A stretch of 64,000 nucleotides of DNA from Gnetum montanum (lineage: Eukaryota; Streptophyta; Gnetopsida; Gnetales; Gnetaceae), in NCBI GenBank assembly GCA_015680685.1, contig MNCI01029550.1:125804-189803 (forward strand), written 5' to 3'. The notes beneath the pieces were generated by a model. It did not search any database. It was not told the origin of the DNA and saw nothing but the letters and a program-made list of their open reading frames with translations. The translations under genes and the position numbers were made by a program. Below, piece after piece: positions 35,096 to 44,800 of the stretch (position 1 is the first letter of the stretch; each line of letters opens with the position of its first letter).

Positions 35096-36618
35096 ACTCC
35101 TCAATTTTTCTATTTTTTTTATTTTCCACATTTTTTATTTTACAAGTTATTTATTTTACAATTTTTTTTTATTTTCAATTTCTTCTAGTTTTTGCAAATT
35201 TTTTGTGTTACACCATCATTAGTATATTTGAACCTTGATTATTTTATACTTTTTTATATATTTTAATTTTTTTAGTGTTACTTTTCATCATATTTGCTGA
35301 TAAAAGTGTTTTATTATTGCAAGACATAGTGCCACTATTGCTATTTATTGATGATGGTTTGTGCTTAATGTTGTGATTGTTAATGTTTGTATTCTTGAAT
35401 TTTGATGTCTCATGACTATGAAATGGTTTATTTTTCATGAAATAGGTAATTAGTCCATGTCATCCACCTATCCAATAATCTCTATGGTTTTCCTTATTTT
35501 GGAAGTTTGAGGCCCCCTCCATTAAAGAAATTTTTAATCAATAAGTGACATTGGTAGTTTTGAAATTAGGAAGGATCCAATAATTTGTATAGGATGTGAC
35601 TTCAAGGGGACTCAATACTATTTGTACTCTTTTTCTTACTTGAGTGCTTGGGTGATTTTTATGAACTTCTTACCATTGCATTTTAACCACTACTAGGAAG
35701 TCAAATAAAGTCTTTACATGGTGTGGTATCCATCTAGAATTCAAAAAAATAAAAAATAAAAAAAAATAAAAAAAGAACATGATGGGAATTCAAAGAATAC
35801 CCCTAAGAAAAATAAATGGGCTACAAGCATTGGTTATGGGGCTAGAAAGACATGCACCCATGCCTGAAGGTCCCCTCTAACTAAGGTCCTCTCTCACTTT
35901 CTACTTCTCTTTTCTTCTCTTTATGGAATGGTGGTTGTTTTTTGGAAGCACTCTCATGTCTCAAGAAAGTGGATTACTCTTAGAGTGGCAATGCGAAGTC
36001 ACTGAAAGTGGCTATTTTTGGTCTAGACTGGAATGGATCTTCTAAAGTCATCTTAAATACAAACTCCACAAGGGACTTCATATGACCTCAATTCAGGATT
36101 TCATTCTACCTTCTCCATCATCCATCCATGTTGCCATAACTCACCTCACTACTAGGTTCTATGTTATGCTCTATGTCTTAGTTTGATGTGTTTGAATTCT
36201 TGGATAGATTCTTTTTGGTTGGTCTTTAACTTTTCATGACCATTAATCAATTATGGAGCTAACAGACTCCTTAGTTGAGGTTATGCAAGGGTAACAAGGA
36301 CATGCGCTTGTTATGGGAAGGATCCACTTGCATATCTCTTAGTTTGACTAGTTAAGTTCCTTACCTTAGACATTGCTACAATCCTATTCTTTGCATATTC
36401 CATTGAGCAAACCACTGTGTGCTCCTTAATCTCTCATTTTCCATCGTCTTTTTTCATTTTCTTAATTTTCTCAATTTTCAAGACTTCAACACCCTCTTCT
36501 CATATTTTCATCATGTTCATGGATTTTTGGGCTTCCATTTGACTCTAATTTCATTCAAAACCTTCTTGTATTTTCAAAGTTCTTGAAAAGCAAAATAATG
36601 TCAATGGTGATCAATAAA
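35096..36618 (+). other. spacer between integrase and ORF2 in element D
   Basis: No gene is seen. AT-rich simple tracts occupy 35,100-35,290. A conserved block with CATGCACCCATGCCT lies at about 35850-35866 and a GGATCCACTTG word at about 36324; both have counterparts in A and B at corresponding positions. Confidence 0.55.
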
Positions 36619-36710
36619 TGCATCGACAAGGCCTCGTCGATGCAACAGACCACATCAATAAGGCCCCATCAACAAGGTCCTATCAATGCATCACAAAAAC
36701 TCTATATATA
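36619..36710 (+). promoter_or_regulatory. candidate internal promoter of element D
   Basis: GCATCGACAAGGCCTCGTCGATGC, AATAAGGCCCCATCAACAAGG and similar words stand in a row. They match the GAGGCC/CATCAACGAGG array of the element's own U3 (21060-21150; AGGCCTCGTC is identical). TCTATATATACC at 36701 stands where U3 has CCTATAAATAC. The array lies 3' of pol and about 450 bp before the ORF2 start. Confidence 0.6.
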
Positions 36711-36858
36711 CCATTGTAAACTTTGAAATTTTTATCATTTTCCTCATAACACATGGGGAGATTTTTCCATTTTTCATAGCCCAAAACCTTCTAGAGCCCT
36801 TAACTTCCCAGCTATTTTTCCATATCACTCCATTCTTTTGATCCTGTAGTTATTGAAG

Positions 36859-37165
36859 GTAATCTTTTAATCATGGGGACCATAAGCCTTAAGGTTTTTG
36901 ATGAAATTTTTTTGAAAATTTTTATAACTCCCCAAAAGATTAATGAATATAACAATATGAAACCATCAATTTTCAAGAGTTAACCCTTCCAACATCCTTT
37001 GGAATGATTTGTTAACAAAAAAATAAAGAAAATAGTGATTAAAATTAATTAAATCATCCATAATCACAACTTATCCAGGTGTAATTTTTCAAAGGAGATA
37101 AAGGTATCCTAATTATTTCATGTTACATAATAAATTGCTAACCCAGCATCTGATTGTGATTACAG
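36859..37165 (+). other. candidate intron before ORF2 of element D
   Basis: TTGAAG|GTAATC at 36859 and TGTGATTACAG ending at 37165 bracket 307 nt. The acceptor touches the ORF2 ATG. Confidence 0.5.
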
Positions 37166-39997
37166 ATGGCACCAAGATTGAAACACCCACAAGAGGGAGA
37201 ACCCTCTCAACCAAGGGAGAAATGGCTCAAAGCTAGAAGGGGCCAATAAGAATAAGCCCAAGAACCACTAAAGGCAACCCATGCAATGGACCCTCTTCAT
37301 AAGGAGCTCAAAGTAGAATCTATTTAACAAATTTTAGAAGAAGAAGTGCTAATAGAGTAATGATAATGAGGGGAAGCACTAGGACCCATGCCAAGGCTTG
37401 AAGTCACTTTAACTTAAACTTGCCTTGACATCATCAGAACCTAATAGATTCCATGCTCAGTTCTTCAAGAACTAAACTTTGGGCCATTATTAGAGAAAGC
37501 TCTAGCCGAAGTCAAAACATAGTCTTAAATCTCTCCCATGTGGCCAATCATCACCTCTAGTGGGGAGTGGTACTTGGAAGAGACATATCTCTTTTATAAC
37601 AATAGAAGGCCAGGGTTCATAGTAAAAACCAAGGATATTTAGGTGTCCTACTCAGCCAAGGCTATCACATAGGCACTAGGGTTGCCTAATATTGGAACAT
37701 AGCTAGCAAAGCTATCAACACAGGATGACCTTAAGGCCAAAAAGGAGTGGACTTAATAATGTTACAAGGTCAATCATAAGAAGTTCTGTGCATTCACATC
37801 AGTAGAGTGTATCTACTTCAAGATTGTAACCTATCATCTCTATCTAATAGTAAGGTCCAGTAAAGTGACTATCTTTTTCACTTGAGCATGTGCCAATCTA
37901 AGTAGGAGATTTCCTATAAATCTTCTACAACTGATCTATTTAGAGATCAAAAAACACCTTAAGGAAAATGAATGTAGAGGGAAAACCATGCCCTTTCTGT
38001 GCCTCATCTAGAAACTCTACAAAAGGATAGGAATCATTTGCTATGTCAACGACACAATTAGACATGCTCCTTTAGCTTCATGGCTTAAAATCATGAAAGA
38101 AAAGACACCTACCACAACTAAAGAAGAGGAGCAGCCACCAACTCCACTGCCTACTCAAGAGACAACACCGAAGGCCCACATAGCCATTGAACACTTGCAC
38201 AAAATCTGAGAGTAGCTCTTGCATGAGAAAGAGTAGTGTGGACCCATCTATGTATCAACTGGCAATGAGTCACCTTAATGAGGTGGATCAAACAATCAAC
38301 TAGATGGAAATGGATGGGCCAATATTCTCTACCCAATGAATGAAATTGTCCATAAGGTTTGATTCTAATGCTTAAGAGCTGATGGTGTCATTATCACAAC
38401 ACCATTTATTTTTAGAAATCTTTAGGAATGTTTCCTCCTTTTTGGTGCATTTGGAGGAAGGTGAAAGGGCCATTGCAGTAGTGATGTAGCACCAAGGACA
38501 AGAGACTATAGCTAAAGTAGTTGTTGAACACATCAGCAAAGCACTTAATGCACATGCAATATCTATACCAAATATATCTACACTTCAATATGTACAAACT
38601 TCTATAGGCATGGAAGTAGAAAATTGAGTGTAGCCCAGCATGAAGAATTACTAGATCGATTGGTAGGGATGAAGCAATTGATTCAAAATATCTTTGATTC
38701 TCAAGATAACATCAATACCACCTAGTTAGAGCTACTAGAAGCAAGGGACAAATGCATTATCTTGGAAGGGTAAGTTGAAATGGCTTAAGAATAGAATCAA
38801 TGCTTGGCCATGGAGGTTGTTGAATTATGTGCCCATTTATTAATCTTACACTCCTTAGCCTAACAATAACTAGAGATGAAGATTTTCAACAAATTTAAGA
38901 ATGATTTAGAAAGGCTAAGAAGGAAGCTGTGATGGCCATATTTAACTAGTTAATAGTAGAAGTAAAGACATATTTAGTTCAAAAGGACTTGGTTCAGATG
39001 CATGGGGAGAATGAGGCACTAACCATAAAAAATCATTGCCTATGCAATGTTGATGCCCAAAAAGAACAAATGCAAGAGTTCATTCATCAATAGTAGGAGT
39101 AGGTAGATAGGGTGAATATTGAATTAAGAAAATTGACCATAGAAAATCAAAATCTATCTATGGAGGAAGTCTATGCCTTACACTAGAAGTTTGTCATTAA
39201 GATCGTTGCTTGAAAAAATGAAGATTTGAAGTTTGAAAGAGTTAAAAATCACTATAGAGACCAGGTTGGCTTGTAGAAGGAAGTAAATGAGAAGCACTAG
39301 ATGGCAAAGGCAAAAGTAAATGATGCTCTCTAGCAACTTCAATAAGGAAGAGAAGTATGGTAGTCCATCATTAATGGGATTGATGCCTACAACAAAGTAG
39401 AGATTTGCCTAAAGGAGTTGTAGGTAGAGGAGATGACAAGATACATGGAGTTGGCCAATCTCCACTATTCAAACCTAACAATGCTAACTGTAGGATGACC
39501 ATGGTTAGAATTGGAAAAACAAGTGGCTAGCTTGTATTTGCTATACAAGGTGGAGGTCAAACAGCATAAAGACACCATTCAGAAGCTTGAGATTGCAAAT
39601 GGTAAACTCGAATTTTTCAGAGCATGATTCACAAATCATGATCAACTATTGAGAACTTAGCCAAATGAATGAATGATTACTAGGAGTTGAAGGATGTAAT
39701 TAGAGCATTTGACATTGAATGCAAATAGTTCATTGCCTAGTTTATCAACACAAAGGAGCTCTTTCCAGTAATCCCATGTCCCTAGGATGTGTCCTTTCTG
39801 ATCCACATTGGCAAAGTTGCATGGATGGTGCATGATTCAAGAAGGAGAAGGTAATGAAAGAATTTATGGATGCTTTCTACCTCCTATCGAAAGTTTTAGC
39901 AATAATAAGATAGCCATAGCTACCTCGATCGCTGCATGTGCTTGAAGCTAGTGAAGGCCCCTTAAAACCTTAAAGCCACCACCTCCTAGGACTGTTT
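37166..39997 (+). pseudogene. ORF2 of element D
   Basis: It starts MAPRLKHPQEGEPSQPREKW at 37166. The conserved block SSGEWYLEETYLF...YSAKAIT and LGLPNIGT (about 37550-37680) matches the N-terminal domain of ORF2 in B. The long middle part (38,600-39,620) is Glu/Lys/Leu/Gln-rich with a coiled-coil look. The C-terminal PCP.DV and PPP blocks end near 39,995, where the sequence jumps into the LTR before the stop codon present in D'. The purine tract and U3 are thus deleted. Dozens of stops. Unknown function. Confidence 0.68.
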
Positions 39998-39999
39998 GA

Positions 40000-40695
40000 C
40001 CTAAGTGCCCACAGTAGGATTCATTGTGTGTACGAATCTTTATTTGAACATAGTTATACCTGAGCATGACAATGTGTGTTGCAATAAAGATGAGTTTTCT
40101 AATAAACCTTGTAGCATTTTGGGATAGATTAAATATTTCATTCATGTATTTGATGTTTTTAATTATTTATTTAATATTTTTTATTAATTAAGCTAATTAA
40201 GATAATTAAGTAAGATAAGCTAGATAAATTAAATCTGTAAGTATAACTGCTTCAAGCATAACATGTATTCACTTGGTAATCCCAGCAACGTTAGTGCTTG
40301 GTGCATCTAGTAGCATAACACTTGGTAACCTAGTAATGGATACATGGGTTTAGGATGTGTGTCGAAAGTGAAAACAAATGCTTATGCTAGGATTAGTTAG
40401 AGACCAGTTAGTTAGTTAATTTAGATTAGTCATTAAATTACTCTATCTCTCTCTCTCTTCAAGTACCCAAAAACATAAAACATAAAATGATAAAAATAAT
40501 ATGCCTTGATTACTCTTAACCATATCATTATTCTTCACAAGTGCAATTGGGAAGGCAACAAATTACCTTAGGGAAAGGTTCACTTCCTAGAAGACTAGTG
40601 TACCAGAAATTTTAAAGTCCATGGAATTCGACCAGATTGTGTGTGAACACTTTTTGATTCATATGTTAGGCATATGGGTACCTCGCTGCTCATCA
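40000..40695 (+). repeat. 3' LTR of element D, U3 missing
   Basis: Matches 21270-21951 from CCCACAGTAGGA to the end GCTCATCA. The first about 230 bp (U3 with the GAGGCC array and TATA) are absent because ORF2 is fused directly to the R/U5 part. Confidence 0.8.
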
Positions 40696-40960
40696 GTACC
40701 TATTGATGTTACCTATCAGAGAAGGGAAGCTTCCTCATCTTCTCAACAAACTTCAACTCAACCTGATGTACTGGCTTCATCTTGATTTCAAGTGAAGCTT
40801 CATCCTTGAAGGATCCCTATTCAACAAATAGCATCTTCAAATGAGGATGAGCAATTATAGTACTAGCAATGAAAACGATGATGAGGAAACTTATCATTCA
40901 TCTACAGTAGTGGCTGATTTAGATGGTGAGTTTGATGATGCAACTGAGGTTAATGATTAG
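40696..40960 (+). pseudogene. ORF2 of copia element C, 3' part
   Basis: Continues the frame cut at 21036 (IDVTYQRREASSSSQQ) with a Ser/Gln-rich and then acidic tail (DLDGEFDDATEVND) and a stop at 40958. Some stops intervene. 40961-41387 after it is a noncoding 3' region. Confidence 0.55.
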
Positions 40961-41387
40961 AATCCTCAAGTATTGTCTCTCTCTCTTTTTTTTTTTGGAT
41001 GTTCAAAATGGAAAATAAATTTGGATATGTTGATGTTCACATATGTCTTTTTGTGGATATGGACATATGTGATTTTTGTATATGATGCAATAGTTATATG
41101 GAAAATTGATAGTTGTATGGACAAGTGTATGGAAAGATATATGATATAGATTGATGGTGTTCATTTTGGTTATCTTTGTGTGGTGCACTTCTTAGAGACA
41201 CATTTACTTTTACATTGTATCATGTTTGATATCATCCTTCTCTGTGCTTTTGAACCATCTTGAAACCTAGAGCCTTTATCCTAGTTCTTGGTTGTCATTG
41301 GACTTTATATGTCTTAACATGTTAATATTATTTTCAGTATTTATTGGTTTATCATTTCACCCATTTTCTTAAGTTTTGGACATCACC

Positions 41388-41399
41388 AAAAAGGGAAGA
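41388..41399 (+). other. polypurine tract of element C
   Basis: AAAAAGGGAAGA directly before the 3' LTR, the usual place and composition for copia elements. Confidence 0.75.
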
Positions 41400-41400
41400 T

Positions 41401-42565
41401 TATTGACCTTTTGATATGTCAAAACCTTAAGGAAAATGAAGAACAAGGATGTTTTTATGATTATTATGTTTATAGGACAAAGACATGGAGAACTTAAGGA
41501 GAGCCCAAGAAATGATATCTACAAAGAGGTGTCAAAGTGGAGACCATAAGGACCTATCTGACATAAATGAAGATTCTACAAATGAGAGCTACAACAAGAT
41601 TTCAAAGCAAAGACTACAAGGACTGAAGTGGAAGCAAAGACAAAGATGAGTTTCCAAGATCAGGGATGAGCCAAATCAACAAAAGAAAGTCTTAGGTAGT
41701 AAAGCCCAAAAGCTAAGAAGACATCTTAGCTGAAGTGCATAAGAACCAAAGATGATGTCTTATAAAAATAGTAGACATCTCTTATCTAGAGAATACATCT
41801 ACATGTAGATTTCTCCCTTGCTATATATATGTTTACCCTAAATTCAGTTCTATCCACTAAGACATTGTAATCTCGAAGAAGACGTCTTCCCTATCTGTTA
41901 GGTAATCATTGCATGAATTCCAAGGTGATTGCAAAAGCTTTAATGCTATAAGAAGACTTTATTCTCTTTGATAATTTCCAATTTTAGGTGTTTAAGCAAG
42001 TTTCAACATCAAGCAATCATTGTGCATATTATTCTATTTTATTTGTGTGCTTCATTATACTATCTATTGTACTATTTTAGTGATCAATTGTGATGTACCT
42101 CAAAGTACAAGGACCAGAAAATCAGTTGCATCCTTTCCTTGTAAATCTTGTTTCTATTTCGTTGCCTTGTGGGGTTGATGTGCTTCTTATGAGAAGGCAT
42201 CATCCTTGAGATTGTTGGAATCTTTCAAGATTGAGTGTTGGTGTAGCACCATAATTCTCTAGAGTAGAGCTCAAGTTGTTAAGGTCGTGGGATCTTGGAA
42301 ACCACATTCTAAGCTTGTTGGGATCTTGAGGGGTTGAGTGGATTTGTGGTGTTGAATCACTCCAGAGTAGATTTTAGAGCTTGTATATGGTGTGGTACCC
42401 TTGAAATCATATTTTGAAGAAAATAAGTCCAAAGGTGTGCAAGTAAACTACCCTTCGAGTGTGGACATACCCATGTTGGGGAACCACAGTAAAATTGGTG
42501 TGTGCTTTGTGTTGTAATTTTTGATTTGGGGTATTCAGCCTCAATTCTAAGTTTAGTGATCCTTA
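41401..42565 (+). repeat. 3' LTR of copia element C
   Basis: It pairs with 16121-17308 throughout, including the GTAGACATCT-type words and the TATA region (GCTATAAGAAGA near 41945). It has decayed further at some sites. Followed by AATAT, the target duplication (42566-42570). Confidence 0.85.
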
Positions 42566-42570
42566 AATAT

Positions 42571-43510
42571 CTCCTAAACTAGAATTCTAATGAGGATGGA
42601 ATTTTTATTATTGGAATAATATTGATTATTATTCCATATTGGGAATGATATTATAATCCAAAAAATAATTTATATTTTTAAGATTTGAAAGGTTTACCAA
42701 ATTAACATTACTAGGCTAATGTATGGATGATGTGGATTTCTAAATGACTTGTATTTGATTATAAATGATATATTAATACTTGGAAAAAATATAACACATA
42801 TACATGTATGATGTAAGCCCATTGTCTCACCTATATCCTTGCTAGATACTGAGAAGAAGGTCAATATAACATCATCCACTAAGTATTAGTTTTCCTATGG
42901 GTCTTATTATAATAACCTTTATTGGTTGAGTAAGGATGAGATAATCTTATGATTAGGTTCACCTCCTTAAACTTACCAATATATAGGTCTTGGGTAGAAA
43001 ATGAGTAATGTCAAGTTATATAGGTTAAGTACTTAGGACAATAAGTTTGAAACAAGATAATCAATTTAGGTCATGGTTACTAGCCTTCCAAGAGGAACTT
43101 AACAATGAACTTAATCAATTAACATTATAATGATATTACAAGATGGACTAGAGTTACATGGATTAGTGTATTCTTATCTTCCCAAAATTTTCTATAGTTG
43201 ATATACCTTGTTGAGACATAATTAGATCTCTTGGCTAGTTATATCCATGAAAGAATATTTTTTGTTAGTGGGATCTATTTTGAACATGATATGCATTCAT
43301 GATTTTCCTATAGATGTGTGGTCTTAACTTAATTTTTCTTAAAAATCACTAATATGTATCTTCTATCTTACATTAATTATTTTAGATATGAGATGTATCT
43401 AGTGGTGATTTGTGACTCTTTCTAGATCATGATTCCATCATTCATCATGAGGTTCTAGTTAATCCTTGATTCTAATTAGCCTTTGGTTCATGGTTTTCTT
43501 CAATACTAAA
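42571..43510. other. interior of element G, right part, no gene
   Basis: AT-rich, stop-rich; nothing recognised. No purine tract stands directly before the right LTR. Confidence 0.5.
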
Positions 43511-44056
43511 TGTGACATACACATTCCTAGATGTTGTGATAAAAGTCAAATATAAACTACATTCAACATTATGTGTAAAGAGGACAATGTAGCAATGTCA
43601 AATAAGCATTACATTTGACATTATGTGTAAGGAAAATAATAGGGAAAATGATTGGGAAAAAGAAAATAATGGTTTATTAATGTAGAATAGTGTATTTGGG
43701 TCATGCTCTTATTTTTTCTTGGGGTTATCTTCCTTCATCATCTATTGCTTAGAGGCTATTCAACACTGCTAAAAAAATTAGGGCTATCATTAGCTAGAAG
43801 GAATGGCTTGTCCTATTCCTGTCCTCATTCACCTAGCACTCGTTACTCATTTTTTTGACTCTGTAACTCTATGCTGATACTACCTCTAATGCCTGAGTAT
43901 AAATACATTAGGCCAAATTCCTAAAGCTCATCTCAAGAGACATGCCTATTATTACAATGTGTCATTTCCATACTTATTACAATAGTCACATCATTAGTTG
44001 TGAAGAGATACCATCTTCAATATGTAGTGACACCATTTGGGAATGGGGATATGATA
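43511..44056 (+). repeat. right LTR of element G
   Basis: It begins TGTGACAT and ends GGGGATATGATA; the TATA word GAGTATAAATAC is near 43895-43906. Homologous to 12130-12701. Confidence 0.78.
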
Positions 44057-44105
44057 GATATAGTGGGTATAATCAAATTTAGATAACTCCAAATAATACT
44101 TTAGA
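44057..44105 (+). pseudogene. reverse transcriptase of element H, short continuation
   Basis: Reads YSGYNQI then TPNNT, the continuation of the catalytic motif broken at 12129. After about 44105 RT similarity stops abruptly, which marks a second insertion or deletion. The next recognisable pol piece is RNase H at 49,195. Confidence 0.6.
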
Positions 44106-44379
44106 ATGCAAGTTGCATAGGAGTTAAATGAGCTTGGAAGTAAAAGGTACCTACAAGACAAAGACGATGATGAAATGTGTTATAGAGAAAACACATGGAA
44201 AAGAGTATTGTGCACATATAAAAAGGAATAATCTATGTAATTTAATCAATTTTAAGTAGTAGGTATAACACTCTTGGAAGAGTAAATCTAGATTATTTCC
44301 TCTTACCAATTATAAGCATTAACAAAGAAGGATGGAAACATCATTCATGTTAAATTTGGATAATGAAAACTAAAGCCAT

Positions 44380-44800
44380 GAAGAAGTTTCTAAAGGTAAG
44401 GTTTCTCTATACGAAGAATTAAAAATAAAACCTACTAATGAGGATAGAAACTATGGTATTAGAAATACAAGAAAATTGATCATATTAACATTTTTTTATA
44501 CAAGACCATGGTAAATAATGGAAAGTTCCTAATTGATGAGTTGGGTAAGCAAAACTAAATCCTTGATAGAGGAAGAATGGATGGAAGTGAACAAGGAGAT
44601 TATAGGTGAAATAAGGAAGTCCATTGAAGATAGGAATATCTATTGATATATAAAAGATATAAATTATAAATAATAAAATAATATATGATTTATGTTATTA
44701 AAAAATATAAAATCACAATGTAATCATGTGGAAGTTAGGAATATATTTTGCAAAGATCATGGTAGGAAAAATGTTTTATCCTCATAATTAAATTTTTTGA
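44380..44800 (+). repeat. diverged direct repeat, left copy
   Basis: Pairs with 48730-49135. Shared words include CCTACTAATGAG, ACAAGACCAT and AAAATCACAATG. Both copies translate in part to related Lys/Glu/Ile-rich peptides, with stops only in this copy. Confidence 0.6.

Larger units (their letters stand above)
21037..40695 (+). mobile_element. element D: Athila-like gypsy retrotransposon (LTR-gag-PR-RT-RH-INT-ORF2-LTR) with an inverted D' fragment inside
   Basis: It begins TAATGAGT and ends GCTCATCA, the same termini as A and B. The plus-strand order is LTR, tRNA-Asp-like primer site, gag, protease, [inverted D' fragment], pre-RT, RT, RNase H, integrase, spacer, U3-like internal array, ORF2, and a 3' LTR lacking U3. 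Only this family in the window keeps pol together with ORF2. All genes carry stops. Confidence 0.8.
16121..42565 (+). mobile_element. element C: pol-less copia-type element (gag + ORF2), host of element D
   Basis: LTRs of 1188 bp (16121-17308) and 1165 bp (41401-42565) start TGTT/TATT and end in CA/TA. They are flanked by perfect AATAT duplications. The order is LTR, tRNA-iMet-type primer site, copia gag, a U3-like array with TATA-like box, ORF2 split by element D, purine tract, LTR. Without D it is about 6.8 kb and has no protease, integrase or RT motif between gag and ORF2, so it is non-autonomous. Confidence 0.85.
12130..44056. mobile_element. element G: LTR element hosting the nested copia and gypsy insertions
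   Basis: Two LTRs of 572 and 546 bp (12130-12701 and 43511-44056) share TATA, a GGCTATTCAAC word and many other blocks. They end in an imperfect inverted repeat, TGTGACATCCC...GGGATGTGACA in consensus. A near-identical 5-bp duplication flanks them inside the RT of H. Once the copia element C is set aside, the interior is about 4.4 kb without any recognisable gag or pol, so it looks like a large non-autonomous (LARD-like) element. Orientation is not certain: the TATA box position favours plus, but neither a convincing primer site nor a purine tract is visible. Confidence 0.72.

Noticed and set aside
35011-35238. Phe-rich open frame that looks like a membrane protein
   Set aside because: Arises from T-rich simple sequence after the integrase; the homologous place in D' is not open.
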